From Ophioderma brevispina (taxonomy: Eukaryota > Echinodermata > Ophiuroidea > Amphilepidida > Ophiodermatidae): DNA of 64,000 nt. Within the stretch, counting starts at the first letter, position 1, and every line of letters starts with the position of its first letter. The stretch lies in contig JAMKCH010012726.1 in assembly GCA_023653785.1 (NCBI GenBank), positions 1 through 64,000 on the forward strand, read 5' to 3'. Below, one piece after another: positions 36,841 through 49,718 of the stretch. Position numbers and translations under genes: made by a program. The notes under the pieces are model-generated. The model was not told where the DNA came from, ran no database searches, and saw only the letters and a program-made list of their open reading frames with translations.

Positions 36841-36987
36841 CAATGGCGGCGGAAGGATCCAAATTTAGGGGGAGGGGACGGGTACCTCTATTTTAAATAT
36901 CATTTTAGGACTTTTCACAAACTTTAGGGGGAAGTGGAGGGCACGCAAAACTTTTGGAGGGCGTCCTACCTGCTTCCGCCGCCTATG
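36841..36987. mobile_element. hAT-type MITE (147 bp) with imperfect 8-bp duplication
   Basis: The left end CAATGGCGGCGGAAG and the complement of the right end, CATAGGCGGCGGAAG, match at 13 of 15. Flanks GACCTAAC (36,833-36,840) and AGCCTAAC (36,988-36,995) share the last six bases. The length of the duplication and the CA-type tips fit the hAT superfamily. The interior contains two TTAGGGGGA words and has no coding capacity. Confidence 0.75.
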
Positions 36988-39900
36988 AGCCTAACTCACA
37001 TTATAGATTAACAATAATGTTTTCTGACCTGTTTTAGCTCTAGTAATAATATTTGTATAGTACACTTCTGCGGGATTTTGGGAAACATCCTTGCTATGAT
37101 ACCCGGCAAGTAAGTAACCTGAAGTCTGAAGACCGGCAGGACTTCGAAAGTGGCGGGTTCCTGGGTTGGGTTATATTCCCCGAGAACAGTGGTGTTGCTT
37201 TCTTAGTGTGCTTTCAACTAACCCAGATAGTGGCGGAAGAGGTGCATTTGGGTGTATTTGTTCGCAATTCCTCCTATACATGCGCCCGCTTGGTGCTAAA
37301 TCTAGGGGAAAATGATCAAAGTTAACCAAAAATGGACTTATAAAGAAATAAATTTGAGTTTAAGCGCGACTTTTAACCTCAATAGATCATATCAAAATAA
37401 AAATATATAAATCCACAACATATTTATACAAAGAGGACCCCAAAATGCATGGAGGAAACTTGACAAAATCAAATTCTCGTAAAACGCCACTATGTATCTG
37501 AGATTTATTTTTGGACCAGGCATATTTTTTTGTTAATGCTTCGTGTATTTGGCTCAATTTTAGTAACACTTAAGTAGCGAAAATTTGAATACATTACCTC
37601 ATTTTCGAGATAATTAGGTTGGGTTGACCCTCTTTTCACACTTACTGTATAACAATCAAAATAAAAAAATGGTCCCTTGTTTTGTAGAAAGCATGCCTGT
37701 TTTGTAGGTTTCGCGTGGAACGTATTTCTTGTAGCTCTTCTGCATTTGCTATTTAGGATATGTACATTCATAGCATCACAGATGATCTCTGTAACATATG
37801 CTACATCTTTTTTCGCGATCATCCTTTGCGAATAACCTGGCCCAGTTGGCTGACGATAGATGACACCGCGTATCCTAGAGTTTGACTTTGTTTTGGCACC
37901 ATACCTTCCCTCTGAAAGGCTCGTTACAATGACATTGAGTTATGGAGTCAAGTTCTTAATTGTAGTCGCTGCGGAGAGGTGATAAGATCTTAATGAGATT
38001 CGTCCGTCATCGTTATTATGTAACTATGATCACAATTATATTCTTAAGTGTGTTAGAGCTATGGTTAGGATTTAGGAGTAGGATTAAAAATCGTGATGGT
38101 TATAAGAAGATAAAGCCAGATATTGACCTTTTTTTTTGCTGCCTCTTAATCACAGGTAGTTTGTAGTTTGGAGAATACGACGCCTAACTGCATCAATGTT
38201 ACGGCTACCCAGCCTGTCTAAAATGAAATATTCTCCAAATTAAGAATTCTTGCGAAAAATCTTAAAATCAAGGTATTTGGGTGTCTCTAGCAATGTTACA
38301 GCAATCTAATGTCCTGCCGGCACCCATACATGTTTTAGTGAACAGACGATAACCAGAAAGGACGGAAATTAACGCAGACTTTCCAAGCAGTGAATGAAAG
38401 GGGTGTTGGGAGACTGACACTAAAATGTCACCGTGTACCGGAGAGTAACAACGTCCCTGAATGTTAAAATGTGCCGGGGCCCCAATGATAATGAATGTTA
38501 AACCGATGGTCATCGCTTGTCTGGAAACCGTGCTTTCTAGTTCAACAGGTGAGATTAAATTTCACATGAGAGGAAATAGGCAAGAAAGATTAACTACTCA
38601 TTGGTATTGGGCTATATATTTGTTGTCTGTGCAATACAGATTTTAGGTCATTTTAAAATTGACACGAGGCACAGCCGAGGGAAGTAGTCCCATCATTCAA
38701 CACCAAGGAACAGTAGTTTTCGCTATTAAAACCTGATATATATTTTCCAAGTTTGTATTAACAACGTCTAGGCTATTGCCTGACTACTGGTCCAATCAAA
38801 CAAACATTAACGATACTAGTCGAGTACTGGCGCTAGACGGGACAAGTAGAAATAGATCATCTAAGGCCCAATCACGCAGTGACTATTTTCAAATAAAAGC
38901 GAGTCTTAGTGAGCAACGTAACTGCCACTTGCGTAAAATGAAGATAGAGTGAGAATTATACTAAAATGTAATGCAAAAAATTTTACTTCTTAATATGCAA
39001 AATAAATACACAATAACACAGTTTTCATTGAAGCACGGGATTTGGCCAGGTGCGAACTAGTGGACAATGGATATTGTATTAGATTCCCAAACTGATAATC
39101 TCTTTCAATAAATGGCGCTTATAGTCCCCTATGATAACCATACTAAAGGTTTTCTTGTTAAATATTGTTAACATTTTTTCGATGAATGTAGACATGCTAT
39201 TCGTTTTGAAAAAAAAATAACCCATGATAGTTCAATTTCGTAAAGGTTTTACCAATCTTGAGAGCTTGTTGTAAATTGTTCTATTTTTTCGTGGTGCGTT
39301 TCAAGCATTCAGTCCAGCGACAAGGTCAGCCACTGACACATTTTATTTCGTTTACATTGTGCTAATGAATAAAAGAAAACGTCTTTACACACTCTATCAG
39401 GTAACAACAAGATGTGATCTTTTTAATACCAGCACGTCGCCACAATTGATTCAGTATATAGAGCTCTTACGGCTATTTTACGTACAACTACAACGTGAAC
39501 ATTAATGGTTTTCTTCATTAGAGATCTTCTTTCGTATTACATTGATTAATTCAGACATCCACAACATGCATAGTGGTATCAACTTTCGGTTAGAAGTGAT
39601 CTATATACGAGGTGCACACGGAAACACCGTGAGGTGTTTTTTCGTTGGTGGTATAAATATGGAAACACTTGCGCAAAGACGTTGCTTAATTGCCATGATG
39701 ATATTTATGTTCGGAAATGTTTCCGTTATTTGGCGCCTTAAAAAAGTAAACTATTCACACTTTACAAGAGTCGCCACTTGGCAAGAAAGGAGCTATGGTC
39801 GTATGGACAACCTTTCATTGACAGAAGTCAAAAGAACAACTGAATTAGAAATTAAGTTCTGTAACTCTTCTCTCATTTTGCTTTCTCTAGACGACGGTGT

Positions 39901-40139
39901 AGTGATGTTCTGTATTTGTATGAGCTTTATGGATACTTTATTTTTCGACTTTTTTGGGTGCACCTGTTTTTATAGGGACACAAGGACATGTTGTTTCAAG
40001 CCCTCCCTCATTTTCCCTCATATGTGTGTAATTTTTTAATCCTACATTTTTAGTTAAATAGGTGAGCAGATATTGGTGCTTATGCATGCCAAGAATGATC
40101 TTGCATTTTGGACAGTTTCTTGAGATTTCTTGAAAATAC
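36988..40139. other. unassigned DNA with one 165-codon ORF
   Basis: The longest frame is 39,542-40,039 on the plus strand (165 codons, many Phe, Cys and Met). I recognise no domain, and the frame has no support from repeats or neighbours. Other ORFs are 105 codons or less. No element ends were found. Confidence 0.45.
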
Positions 40140-40540
40140 ATACCGTTTTTGTGCATTCTAACTTAAAAAGTCCTGATTTTGAGCGGTGTTCCCATTCATG
40201 ACCCAATCTATGAATGCACGTCCCTATGAAACATATTTTATAAAGGTGCATTTTGTGATCCTAGCACATCATCGTTAGTTTACGGCTCACTAGCTATAAC
40301 CGAGAAAATGCTATTTCCCAAAATTTCAGTTGATTCTGATCGTGCGTTTTGATGTTATGACCAAATGTTCGTATCAAATACAAAATTACAAATTTCCCCA
40401 GAGTAGATTGAATTTGCACGTAAGATTAGGCACGCATATTATTCTTAGGCCGGCAGTTCTAATGATACTATATACAAATCTCAACTTTTTTTTAGGTACG
40501 TTGAGGGGGGGGGGGGACGCGGCTGTGGATCACGCAATGT
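40140..40540 (-). mobile_element. MITE family 2, inverted copy with flank
   Basis: Reverse-complement counterpart of 24,847-25,325. The MITE part runs 40,242 (AAAGGTGCATTTTGTGATCC) to about 40,540 (CTGTGGATCACGCAATG); the flank 40,140-40,241 matches 25,190-25,325 (GTCCTGATTTTGAGCGGTGT). A G13 tract with one neighbour interruption sits at about 40,504-40,516. Because flank and MITE travel together, this is a segmental copy rather than an independent MITE insertion. Confidence 0.75.
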
Positions 40541-41469
40541 ATCTAAATCATAAGCTGTTAAATACTATATATCAGCGTTTGTAACCTTCGGTGCATGTAA
40601 ACTAAAAGCAAGCAAACAATCAAAAAACAAAACAGATATTCAGTAAACTGGTAATCCCCGACTGCGACAGTAGTAGTCGATTCCTCAGTTGAAAATACGA
40701 ATGTTCTGATAGTTATGGTTGTTATTTGTCTTAGAGAGAATCAAAGAAGGGTTCATCAATCATCTTCGTGAGACGACCTTGAAATAGATGCCATCAACAG
40801 GTCTGGGAGACATGGTAAATGGTACTTCAGTGAAAGTAGAGTTGGAGTGATCATGTCATACACCAGCAGAAAGAATACATGCATATAGAGAAATGGCAGA
40901 GAACAGAAAAACCCAAAAACAATGTCAATATTTTGATATTTCATATCACCAATCAGCCCATTTGCATTATGCATTCAGCAAGAAATGCATTCCATAGCAG
41001 TACCATAGTGTTAAATATTGTTATTGAATATTCTGACGTACCCTTTAGTGAAAGTATGAGGTAGAATGAGAGCACTTTACTGTGTAACCTAACCAAACTT
41101 GACAATATCAAATCACCCTTCGATGACCTTTAATGTGTCCCATGTTATCTCATGGCCCAGATAGGCATGTATTGATATCTTGCACTTTGTGGTGTTTAAG
41201 AAATTCTGGCTAACGGTCCCTGGATGTAGCGAAAATGTACTCTGGCAATAAATAAAGATAGGCTCTTGTTTTAAAAACTGCATCCAAATTTGCGTGATAA
41301 TCATCAGAACCTTCAAACTCAGTGACCGATTGTACAAAGGCGTAAACACTTTAAAATGAACGGCGGTTCGTTTCGAAAATTCAACCTCAACAGTCATTTT
41401 AGAAACCAATATGGGTTCTGTATTACGGGACAAGAGGTTCTACGTTTTTGACCTCTTTTGTATGACCTA
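40541..41469. other. unassigned DNA
   Basis: Includes a 106-codon minus-strand ORF at 41,113-41,433 without recognised motifs. Nothing else is seen. Confidence 0.45.
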
Positions 41470-43032
41470 CATGTTGCTCATAAGTTGGAATTAAAATATT
41501 TTACACTTTTATGGCATGATTCTTACAGGTGTGAGTATTTCCGATATCTATAGGGTGTATATTGCCACAGTACTTGATAATCGTCTCTCCGAACATTTCA
41601 CCATGAAATTAGTCCCCACTTAACAATTACGAATGTGTCCTTGCCTTAAAGGAAAAGGGGCATTTGAACAGCAGATTTAAGGATTTTGTTACAATTTGTC
41701 ACTCAGTCAGTTACAGATAACAAATTTTTGGGTGGTTTCATGCATCGAAATGTTTATAATCGATACTGTGTAAATGTCAATCAGTCACTACTATCGGTAT
41801 TATGGCCACGCCTGGAAGAATCAGGGTCAAGACGTCGCGGCCATACTTGTGGCAATGGGCCGAGTGTCCACTAGTCCGGTCAGAGCCGAGCTAAATCCTG
41901 TAGAAATTAAGGAGAATTGTCCTGACATTGTGATGGCATGCTCGATAGGGTTAATATCAGGGGAGCAAGCAGGCCATGGTATTTGCTCCACACCCTCGGC
42001 CTTTAAGAAATTGTCTCACTGCAGCGGCTCTGTGCGCGTGGCGTTGTCGTCTTGCAGCGAAAATTGTTTGCAGAACCTTCTTTGCCTGGGTTTAAAATGT
42101 TCCAGTACACGGAGGCGTTCAGTTTCCATTCTGCGCCACCAGTGACGTTTTTCCTCCATAAGGAATAACCGGCCTATACCGCACTGAGCAGCAATTACTT
42201 GAGTCGATTCCTGAATACAGTCATCTCGGAGGTTCTCACCACATAATCGAAACGAACCTTTGTCTCCCATCTTGATGGTCATCAAGGATGTAGCGGCTCT
42301 ATTCCATAAGACAACATTTAGCCAGTGTCCGAGCGTAATATTCTGTGTCCGGCCAGCGAAGTTGAGCAACTTTGTGGTGAACGATTAGGCGTGGACCTTT
42401 GGTCATCGTCTTGCTCGGTAACCATGCTTGAAGTAATCTCCGATTTGCAGTTTGGCGGAAAACATTTGATTCAATAGGTCGTCTCCAAAAAAAAACGACG
42501 AAGACGGCTCGTTGGCATTTTCCGCTCTTCTATGCACAGGATTAAGCAGTCGGCGATCACATCGTCTGCTAGTCAATCGTAGTCGTCCTTTGATTATCGT
42601 GGCCAAAAATGAACCCACCTCTCGATGATTGTGGAGGATTTTACAGACAGTAGTCTGCGATAACTCGATGAAAATCAGCGACTTTGGGCCTGTTTGTACC
42701 TTTCCCATCGGAGTGAAAGCACTCTTCGGCGTATTGAGAAGGTAGTAGGGACGAGGCATAGCTAGTTGGTGTTGCCAAGTTAACAACCTAAAACTGAAAA
42801 AAAAGTGGGCTGTTGGACACAGGACAGGGTAGAGGAAAAGGAAGGAACAAACAACAGACATTTGAATCTTTTATAGATCCCAACAAAAGCCATTGTACGT
42901 AATTCAAAAGTATGCAGTGATCACTTCACATGGGTAGTGGGATCATTATGTAATCATTCGCCTACTCTAATAGATTATGAGGCGTTTCAGATAGAATACG
43001 TTTTAAAAAATATTCAACTTTAGAACAACGTG
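41470..43032 (-). mobile_element. Tc1-like transposon, near full-length degenerate copy (1,563 bp)
   Basis: Starts CATGTTGCTCATAAGTTGG after TA (41,468-41,469) and ends CTTTAGAACAACGTG before TA (43,033-43,034). The complement of the right end, CACGTTGTTCTAAAG, matches the left end, giving inverted repeats of about 30-40 imperfect bases. Length, TA target and a single transposase frame are typical of Tc1 elements. The family is shared with the deleted copy at 16,989-18,151. Confidence 0.9.
41770..42759 (-). pseudogene. Tc1-like transposase, frameshifted
   Basis: The likely start is the ATG at 42,759 (MPRPYYLL). Residues up to about 120 give the HTH region: LSQTTVCKILHNHREVGSFL and then a Cys/Arg-rich linker ending YRARR, the usual end of the DNA-binding part. 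A frame at 42,016-42,369 continues with VLWNRAATSL, SFRLCGENLRDDCIQES and SLQDDNATRTEP; the last holds the second catalytic Asp (QQDNARPH motif). A third frame has IPWPACSPDINPIEHA at about 41,985-41,940 (WPARSPDLNPIEHLWD motif). The first catalytic Asp block (FSDESRF) is not clear. At least two frameshifts are present, and total length fits a ~330-340 residue transposase. The protein would bind and excise the element in the nucleus. Confidence 0.85.
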
Positions 43033-46000
43033 TAGAAGTATGATAATAAAGATAACTAAATGAAATATGTAGGGTGACCCACTGTTAGAGATTGAAAACA
43101 ATCTAACCCATTTCCTTTTTTAGAGAAAATTGACATGCATGATTGCAATTTTTTTTCCCAAGGGGGAGAATGCAAATTATGAATCGACATTACCGAATCA
43201 AATGTTATACCAAACAGCAATGGACGTATTATAATATAAGGATATTATAGTGCCTTTCCTTCGATAGATTCATCAAGCATCGGTCTTCCAATGGGAATAG
43301 CTTTGAGAGTTTCTTCATTTTATCATATAAATAAAGAGAAGGATAGATGCCGAATTGCATTAAGGAAAAAGACCCATATGTATGAAAATATTCATGTAGT
43401 GGATGATCTCAAGAGTGTTGAAATAGTACTCCACCTCAGAAATCTTTATATTTATAATATATCACAAACTCCATGTTGCACTAAACCACCGAGGCCCGGA
43501 CCCCCCGGACATAATAACTTCCACGCTATATCATTTGGGAATCATCAATAATGACGGGGAGGTTCAGTTTTTTGATTTCGTTTATGTTCGTCGTCGTTGA
43601 AATCCCCCACAATCATTTCGAAGAGATTCTCCTCAAATTATGCAGTTCTACTGCAAAATAGTTTCTTTATTTTGTCAACGGAATTCTGAATGAACTGTTC
43701 CCAAGTTTCTAATGTGTAATGGACTTTGGCTATTGGATATAGAATTCACAATGCAGAACGTCAAATCCGGTAGAAACACTCTACAAGAGGCAATTTAAAG
43801 GTATGGAATGTTCAAGGTATCAGTCAGAAGAGCTCTCTCTTCCTCAGGCACAATGTTTAAAGTATGAAACACAAAAGACAACAAAAACATCACCTAGAGA
43901 TCGAACATGAAAGTACATGTAGATTGACGTTACTATCCGCCAAGCTGTGACAGCTAACTTCTTCAAACATTGCTTTACTTCTGAATAGGCGATTGCTTAG
44001 AGTGGCACGAAAGTTTCACTTCGGCCCACGGAGTGAGGTTTAAAGTTAGCGTTTTTTAATCATATCCAATCTGTTGCGAAAAAAAATAAATTTTGATCTA
44101 CGTTTGCTGTAAAAAGATTTGCTACCTTTGATATAGTCTCGCATTTTCCTTTTCATCAATTATCCATTGTGCTCTTTTGTTCAAACTGTCCCAACGTATA
44201 GTTACGAAAGCGGTCAGAGACGTTATTTAAAAACATATGAATATTCATCACCCGTTATTTTTTCCGAAAGTGGTGCTCTGGACACTTCCGGAGGAAAAAT
44301 AAGGTCTTGATGAATAACATGTTAAAAACAATAGAAGGACATGAACAAAGGAAAATTCTAGAACACCTCAGCCTTAGGTGGTGCAAATGAAAGAATAAAC
44401 ATAGTTGACAAGAATCAATTATAAAAGATAATTGTGAACTCAGATTGCCATCTACGTGTTAGCTTATCTGTCAGCGATACGATTAGCCAAAGTAGTGTGA
44501 TGGTAGTATCAAATTTCGTCTTCAATATTTAAAGGAAACAAGGGAAAAATTTGCTCCTTTATTGTTAAATAACAACGATAAAAGAACAGTGACCTCCAAT
44601 TACAAAACTTTATTTGATTGTCGGATTATAATCGTTGGTTAGCTAATACATTTATATCGACAGAATCAGCCAAGCTAGTGATTCAAAGTCATGGAAAATT
44701 TTGAAAAAGACATTTAAAAAATGTTGCTGTTACTTTAAAATGGAATAATTGATACCCGTTAACGCAAGATCACTGAATACGGGATTTAAACATAAAATAA
44801 GTGAAGTGTTGAAAACATATAAAAAGACAGATGGAATTTTGCCTTTGTTTTCATTTATGCGCAATCGAGTGCTGGTGATAGCCGTAAGACATAAACCTAT
44901 TTAAAGAAAATGCTAAGATAGGATAACTTCTTAGCCGAAAACATCTTGAGCACTAACTGCGTGACAAACACTTAGTTAGGGCACCGCGGATAAACTCGTT
45001 TCAAGATCTTGAATTCGTGGTTGTCAGACTCGGGGTGGGTCCGATATACGTGTGAAAGGGTTATTTGAACAGAACCTAATGCCCAACCTGCCTGTTTAAT
45101 AACCATTAGACACGGATCTACAGTCAAATAGGATAATCTTCTCAACTGATGGGACCATTTCTAAATTCAGATCAGGCTTTATCGACCATAAGACTATCTC
45201 TCCAGAAGGAGTAAACCTATTATCAAATAGGCCTTGGCGTTAGACTCTTGCACAAGTGAAAATAACAGCGCCAATTGGTGTTTGAAATAGAAACACGTAA
45301 CGCTGCTTCAAGATATTAAAAAAAACCGAAATAATTCTCATTTTACTGCCTCGTATATGTCAGATAAAGAATTCAAAAAACACAGTTTTATGAAAAAAAT
45401 AATGGAGTTTGATAACGTTTGGCTTGCTGTTAGACTACGACCTAGCGGCTCGCCTAAACGACTCGCGCTAGTCGGAGTTAACAGCGCACAGGACCTTATC
45501 AAAAACACATAAAAGGTGTGCTTTATCATTCCCTTATCTATTACAAAATAAAGACTAGGAAGTTACGGACAAACAGGATTAGCACCAGCTAACTCTCATC
45601 TTTTCAAGAGGTAGGTAGCCTTGTTCAAGGCACAGTCTGAGTCTGAATTATATCGCCCAGCGACAAACTACCGTACAAGCAATTAGTAGTTTTGACCAAA
45701 CAGTTTGAAATCATAATCTATAGCTATTTTAGTATACGGATTCCAACCGTTTGGCGTCGGACCCGGGGCGGACAGAACGTACAGGTTCGTCACAATAATT
45801 TTGCCCCGCGCCCTGAGCCCCTCTTTTAAGAAAAAGACACCACATTGAAATAAGAAAAATGAGTTTGGCTTTCCAGGAAAGAAATACCATTTGAAATGTG
45901 CAAGAACTCTGCAATGACGCCCTCTGGTACTAATATACAATTAAGTTAATGAACTAATACGTAATATGCCTTCAGAACTCTAGAAGAAGGAGACCCTAAA

Positions 46001-46119
46001 AAGTATAATAATAAAACTGATCCCGCTTCAGGGCATACTTGCAGAAGTATCGATAGTGAACGAGGCTACCTCTTAAAGCAACGATTGATGGAAGTCACGT
46101 TCATCACACATGCTCTAGT
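43033..46119. other. unassigned DNA
   Basis: No ORF above 86 codons, no element ends, no RNA gene seen. Confidence 0.5.
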
Positions 46120-46335
46120 GACGCCCCCCTATACTGGTCGTCCAGAGAAGGAATAAACTGGACGTCCCCTTTGAAAATAAAAATGTGACGTCTAATAGGC
46201 AATTACCACACTGCTAATATGATGCTGCCCCTTGAAAGAAAATGCAGAAGAGTACTGCAATGGACCCACCCCTAATACTGGTCATACATGAGAAGGAAAA
46301 GACGGATGCCGCCCCTTTGGAGCGCAAAAGAGCAA
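46120..46335 (+). repeat. imperfect tandem pair (~140-bp period)
   Basis: CCCCCCTATACTGGTCGTCC...GACGTCCCCTTTG at about 46,124-46,173 is repeated in altered form as CCACCCCTAATACTGGTCAT...GATGCCGCCCCTTTGG at about 46,266-46,321. A shorter relative (GATGCTGCCCCTTGAAAG) lies between. No coding role is evident. Confidence 0.5.
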
Positions 46336-49300
46336 TTGTAAGGAACCACACAAAACAACAACACAAACAACAACAATTATATATATATTTAATTTATGTA
46401 TTCCATATCATAAAAACGTACACATATATACAACATATAAAACAGAAATGGAGAGAAGACAAGAGGACAAATAGACCAGAAGTGGCTTCCCCTTAAATTG
46501 ACCCTTGTGGCACACCAATAAGATTTCTCTGAGTGTCGATTTACTAGAGTATACTATTCAACTGGTTTCTTTTGCACTTATTACACCATTCCAAATACTA
46601 CACCCCTAATACCATAATGTTCTAATTGTGAAGTTAAAATATGCATGATCAATGGTAGGCAAAACGCTTTTGATTAAAATCGAGATATACTCAACGGTAG
46701 TTTCATTGCGTTCAATTGAATATTTATTTTATCTACAAGATCAATATTGCCATTGATGTCGAATGTTCCTTGGCGAGGATTCGGTCTTTCACAAATAATG
46801 ATTAAAATCACTGGCCACTATCCTAAAGGGTTGACTAATTAGATCTCTGCACATACAATAAATTAGATTCGATTATTTTCCTCGTTTACCCACCGCCCTA
46901 TAATGCTATTTTATATTCTTCCATTCCTTCGAATGTCCTTTTTCCTTTGCTGAAACGTCGTAGCATAGTGACGTTTGGATTTCCGGATAAGTGTATGCAA
47001 TTTAATTCCTTAACGTTTTGTATTTTTCTAATTTTGAATTAGTTGGACGTTTGTTTAAAGTTTCTTTATAAATTTTTTTTTATTATTAATGCTTGTTAAC
47101 ACGCCCTTTCGTATCCCTGGGGAAAATAGGGACTTTTCTTTTCCTTTCTTGTTAGCAATTAACATTTTTTCCAAGGAAGACATTCAATCCATACAGCTCA
47201 ATGAATTTTTCAAGCAAAAGTATTATATCAGCATCAGCATCTTAACCATCCCACCATTTCACTCCATATTACAGTGGAAATGTTTATTATTTCTGTTAAA
47301 ATTTTCAATGTTTACCGATCACAAAATTCACTCTTGTTATAAATAGTACTTTATTGAATGTTATTTTTCGGCTATTTCTTGCTAACACGCAAAACAGTAG
47401 GTAACTGATACTAATATCAGTGGGGGAGAATTACAGGAATTCACACATCCACAATCATTTAGTTAATATCTTATCGAGTCAAGTTGCAGATCTAATTGGT
47501 TATTCTCGTCGGTTTTAAAATGGGTGGTATAAGGACTTGGCAAAAAGAGTGTTACAACATGTTCATGATTAAGGTCCTATGAGTATCTTTTTTCAAAGGT
47601 CCATATTTAAAATCACCCATAACATATTTAAAAGTTGTTTCATTATTTAGTTCTCAAAATGGTTGGAGTTTGCTTTATAAAGTCACTATAGATGTATGAG
47701 CTCTATACACTACTCACAACTCCAACGATTATATTTTTGGTCGTCGTTTTAGTCAATTTCATGAGCAAGATTCATAGTTTGATGTTGAACTATTAAGGTC
47801 GTTTCGCACTTTGTATTTAACTGTATGAGAAATAAACATACCAACACCCAACCTTTTTCTTCAACGAGTTACTCATTCGCAAACATCAAAAATGTTATAA
47901 CGCAGGTAAATTGGAAGTAGTCTAGTGGTTTTTCCTAAATGATTTCTGATAAACCTATATTAGAAATCTTGACCATTTTGTATTAATACCCTTTGAGACT
48001 TTCAAAATTTTTGCTTAGACTCCTTCCAAACATTATAATAGTAAAAATTATCATTTGAACCATATGGCATGTCTCCTTCAATTCGACTTACACTCGAAAT
48101 GGTTCTAGATGATCATTGTGTGATATCGTTACCAAATGTACTCTATCTTGAATACCTTAATGATTAAATCATGTTTCAATTTCAATGACCCATTGTTCAT
48201 ATTTGAGAGATGAATTAATGTATTTTTTACATTATCCTCTCTTACATCGGCCTTTTTTCGTGTTTAAAGATATTGATTTGTTATCAGAAGCATTTATACA
48301 TCTTTACATGTAAACAAGTGACCGCAATTGGATTATGTTGCCTTCGGATTTAAATTCGGTACATTCTTATAATAAACTGTTTTCACACATACCTAACCCT
48401 ATTCTAGCCATGCAAGACAATTTTGAAGGTGTAAATAACGTAATGGGAAAGTCAAAGGTGGTGACTAACACTTTTTCGAATAAGGCGACCTACTCCCGTA
48501 CATGATTACAATACACTCGACTGAGTGTAGACGAGGTCTACAGCTGTATCAATTGAACATATGGGGAACTTTTGTCAGGTAGGATTATTAATAGCAAACT
48601 TTGCTTGAAAGAGAGTATTATTGTAACTAAATTAAAAATCGGTCCCAAGGACCTTAGGAAATGTTTTCGTTTATTTTACGGATAAAACAAAACTCCTTCA
48701 GCATACTTAGCTCCCCCGGTGGGGCGGTTGGCTCACTTACTCAATATTTTCCACCTCGTCGCAGAAAGACACTCAAATAAACCGCCAACTACCCTCCTTT
48801 TGATTCTTTTCGCGCATTTTCAGTTGAACAGCTTTTTTTCCCCTTGGGTTGGTGTAGGCCGTCAATACCCATGATAAATCTACCATAGACAGAACAGGCG
48901 TTTCCTTTTATACAAAGGGAAAATAACGCGTTCGAACGATTTCTTCGTCAACCACTGTCTATTCTCGAGATATGTATCAACTCAATTGAAGTTCACAAAC
49001 GCGGTTTTTAGTATCAATATAAGCTGTATCCTAAATCAAAGGGTAAAGTCGTAAGCGCCAACAACTGGTTTGGAGCTGTGGACAGAAATACACGATTCAG
49101 TATTGGCGTAATGAAGCCTTCTGGTTCTGAGGGGGCAAATTCCGGTCATGGGAAACGTCGTGTTCGTTCGCAGGTTAAAACGGCTGATTTTGCTTGATTT
49201 CTCATCAAATTTTTATTTTCCCCCAATGATTGTTAGAGGGGGAACTTCCCCCGTAACCCATTGCCCTACGAAACGAAGCGCGGCTGATTTAAAATAAAAT

Positions 49301-49718
49301 CCTTAAAATAAAGTTTAAACGTAGATGCAATTAAACATGTGGAAACGACGAGTGTAAAAATACACTCCAACTGAAAATAAGTGGTTTATGTTGCACGAGG
49401 AAATCACACGTATTTTTTAAACTTTTGTTACTGGATGGCCGTAGCGCGAAAATCGGATGTCATTACATCATTGTCTTACAGTTTGCGTCCAGGTGAAGAG
49501 CAAGATAAACTTGATATCAAGGGAATATACATAAAAATTGAATTGATTAAGAAACCCAATAGTCCATTGACTATATTTAAAGAAAATATTTTCTTGCACT
49601 TTATTCGCGCTTCCATGGTGTCCTGATTCTTCAGCGGATTTTATTTTCATTTAAATTACATTCGGGATATTAACAATATATTATCAATATATGAAAGTCA
49701 AATAAAATAGCCAAAACC
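46336..49718. other. unassigned AT-rich DNA
   Basis: ORFs of up to 85 codons (47,089-47,346) with no known motifs. Two (CAA)-type words at about 46,355 are the only simple repeats. I see nothing to annotate. Confidence 0.5.

Noticed and set aside
39542..40039. 165-codon plus-strand ORF
   Set aside because: Unusual Cys/Phe/Met-rich composition, no motif, no conserved counterpart.
41774..42145. Plus-strand ORF containing RAELNPVE, resembling a Tc1 motif
   Set aside because: The true motif SPDINPIEH is on the minus strand in line with the rest of the transposase; the plus-strand resemblance is coincidental.
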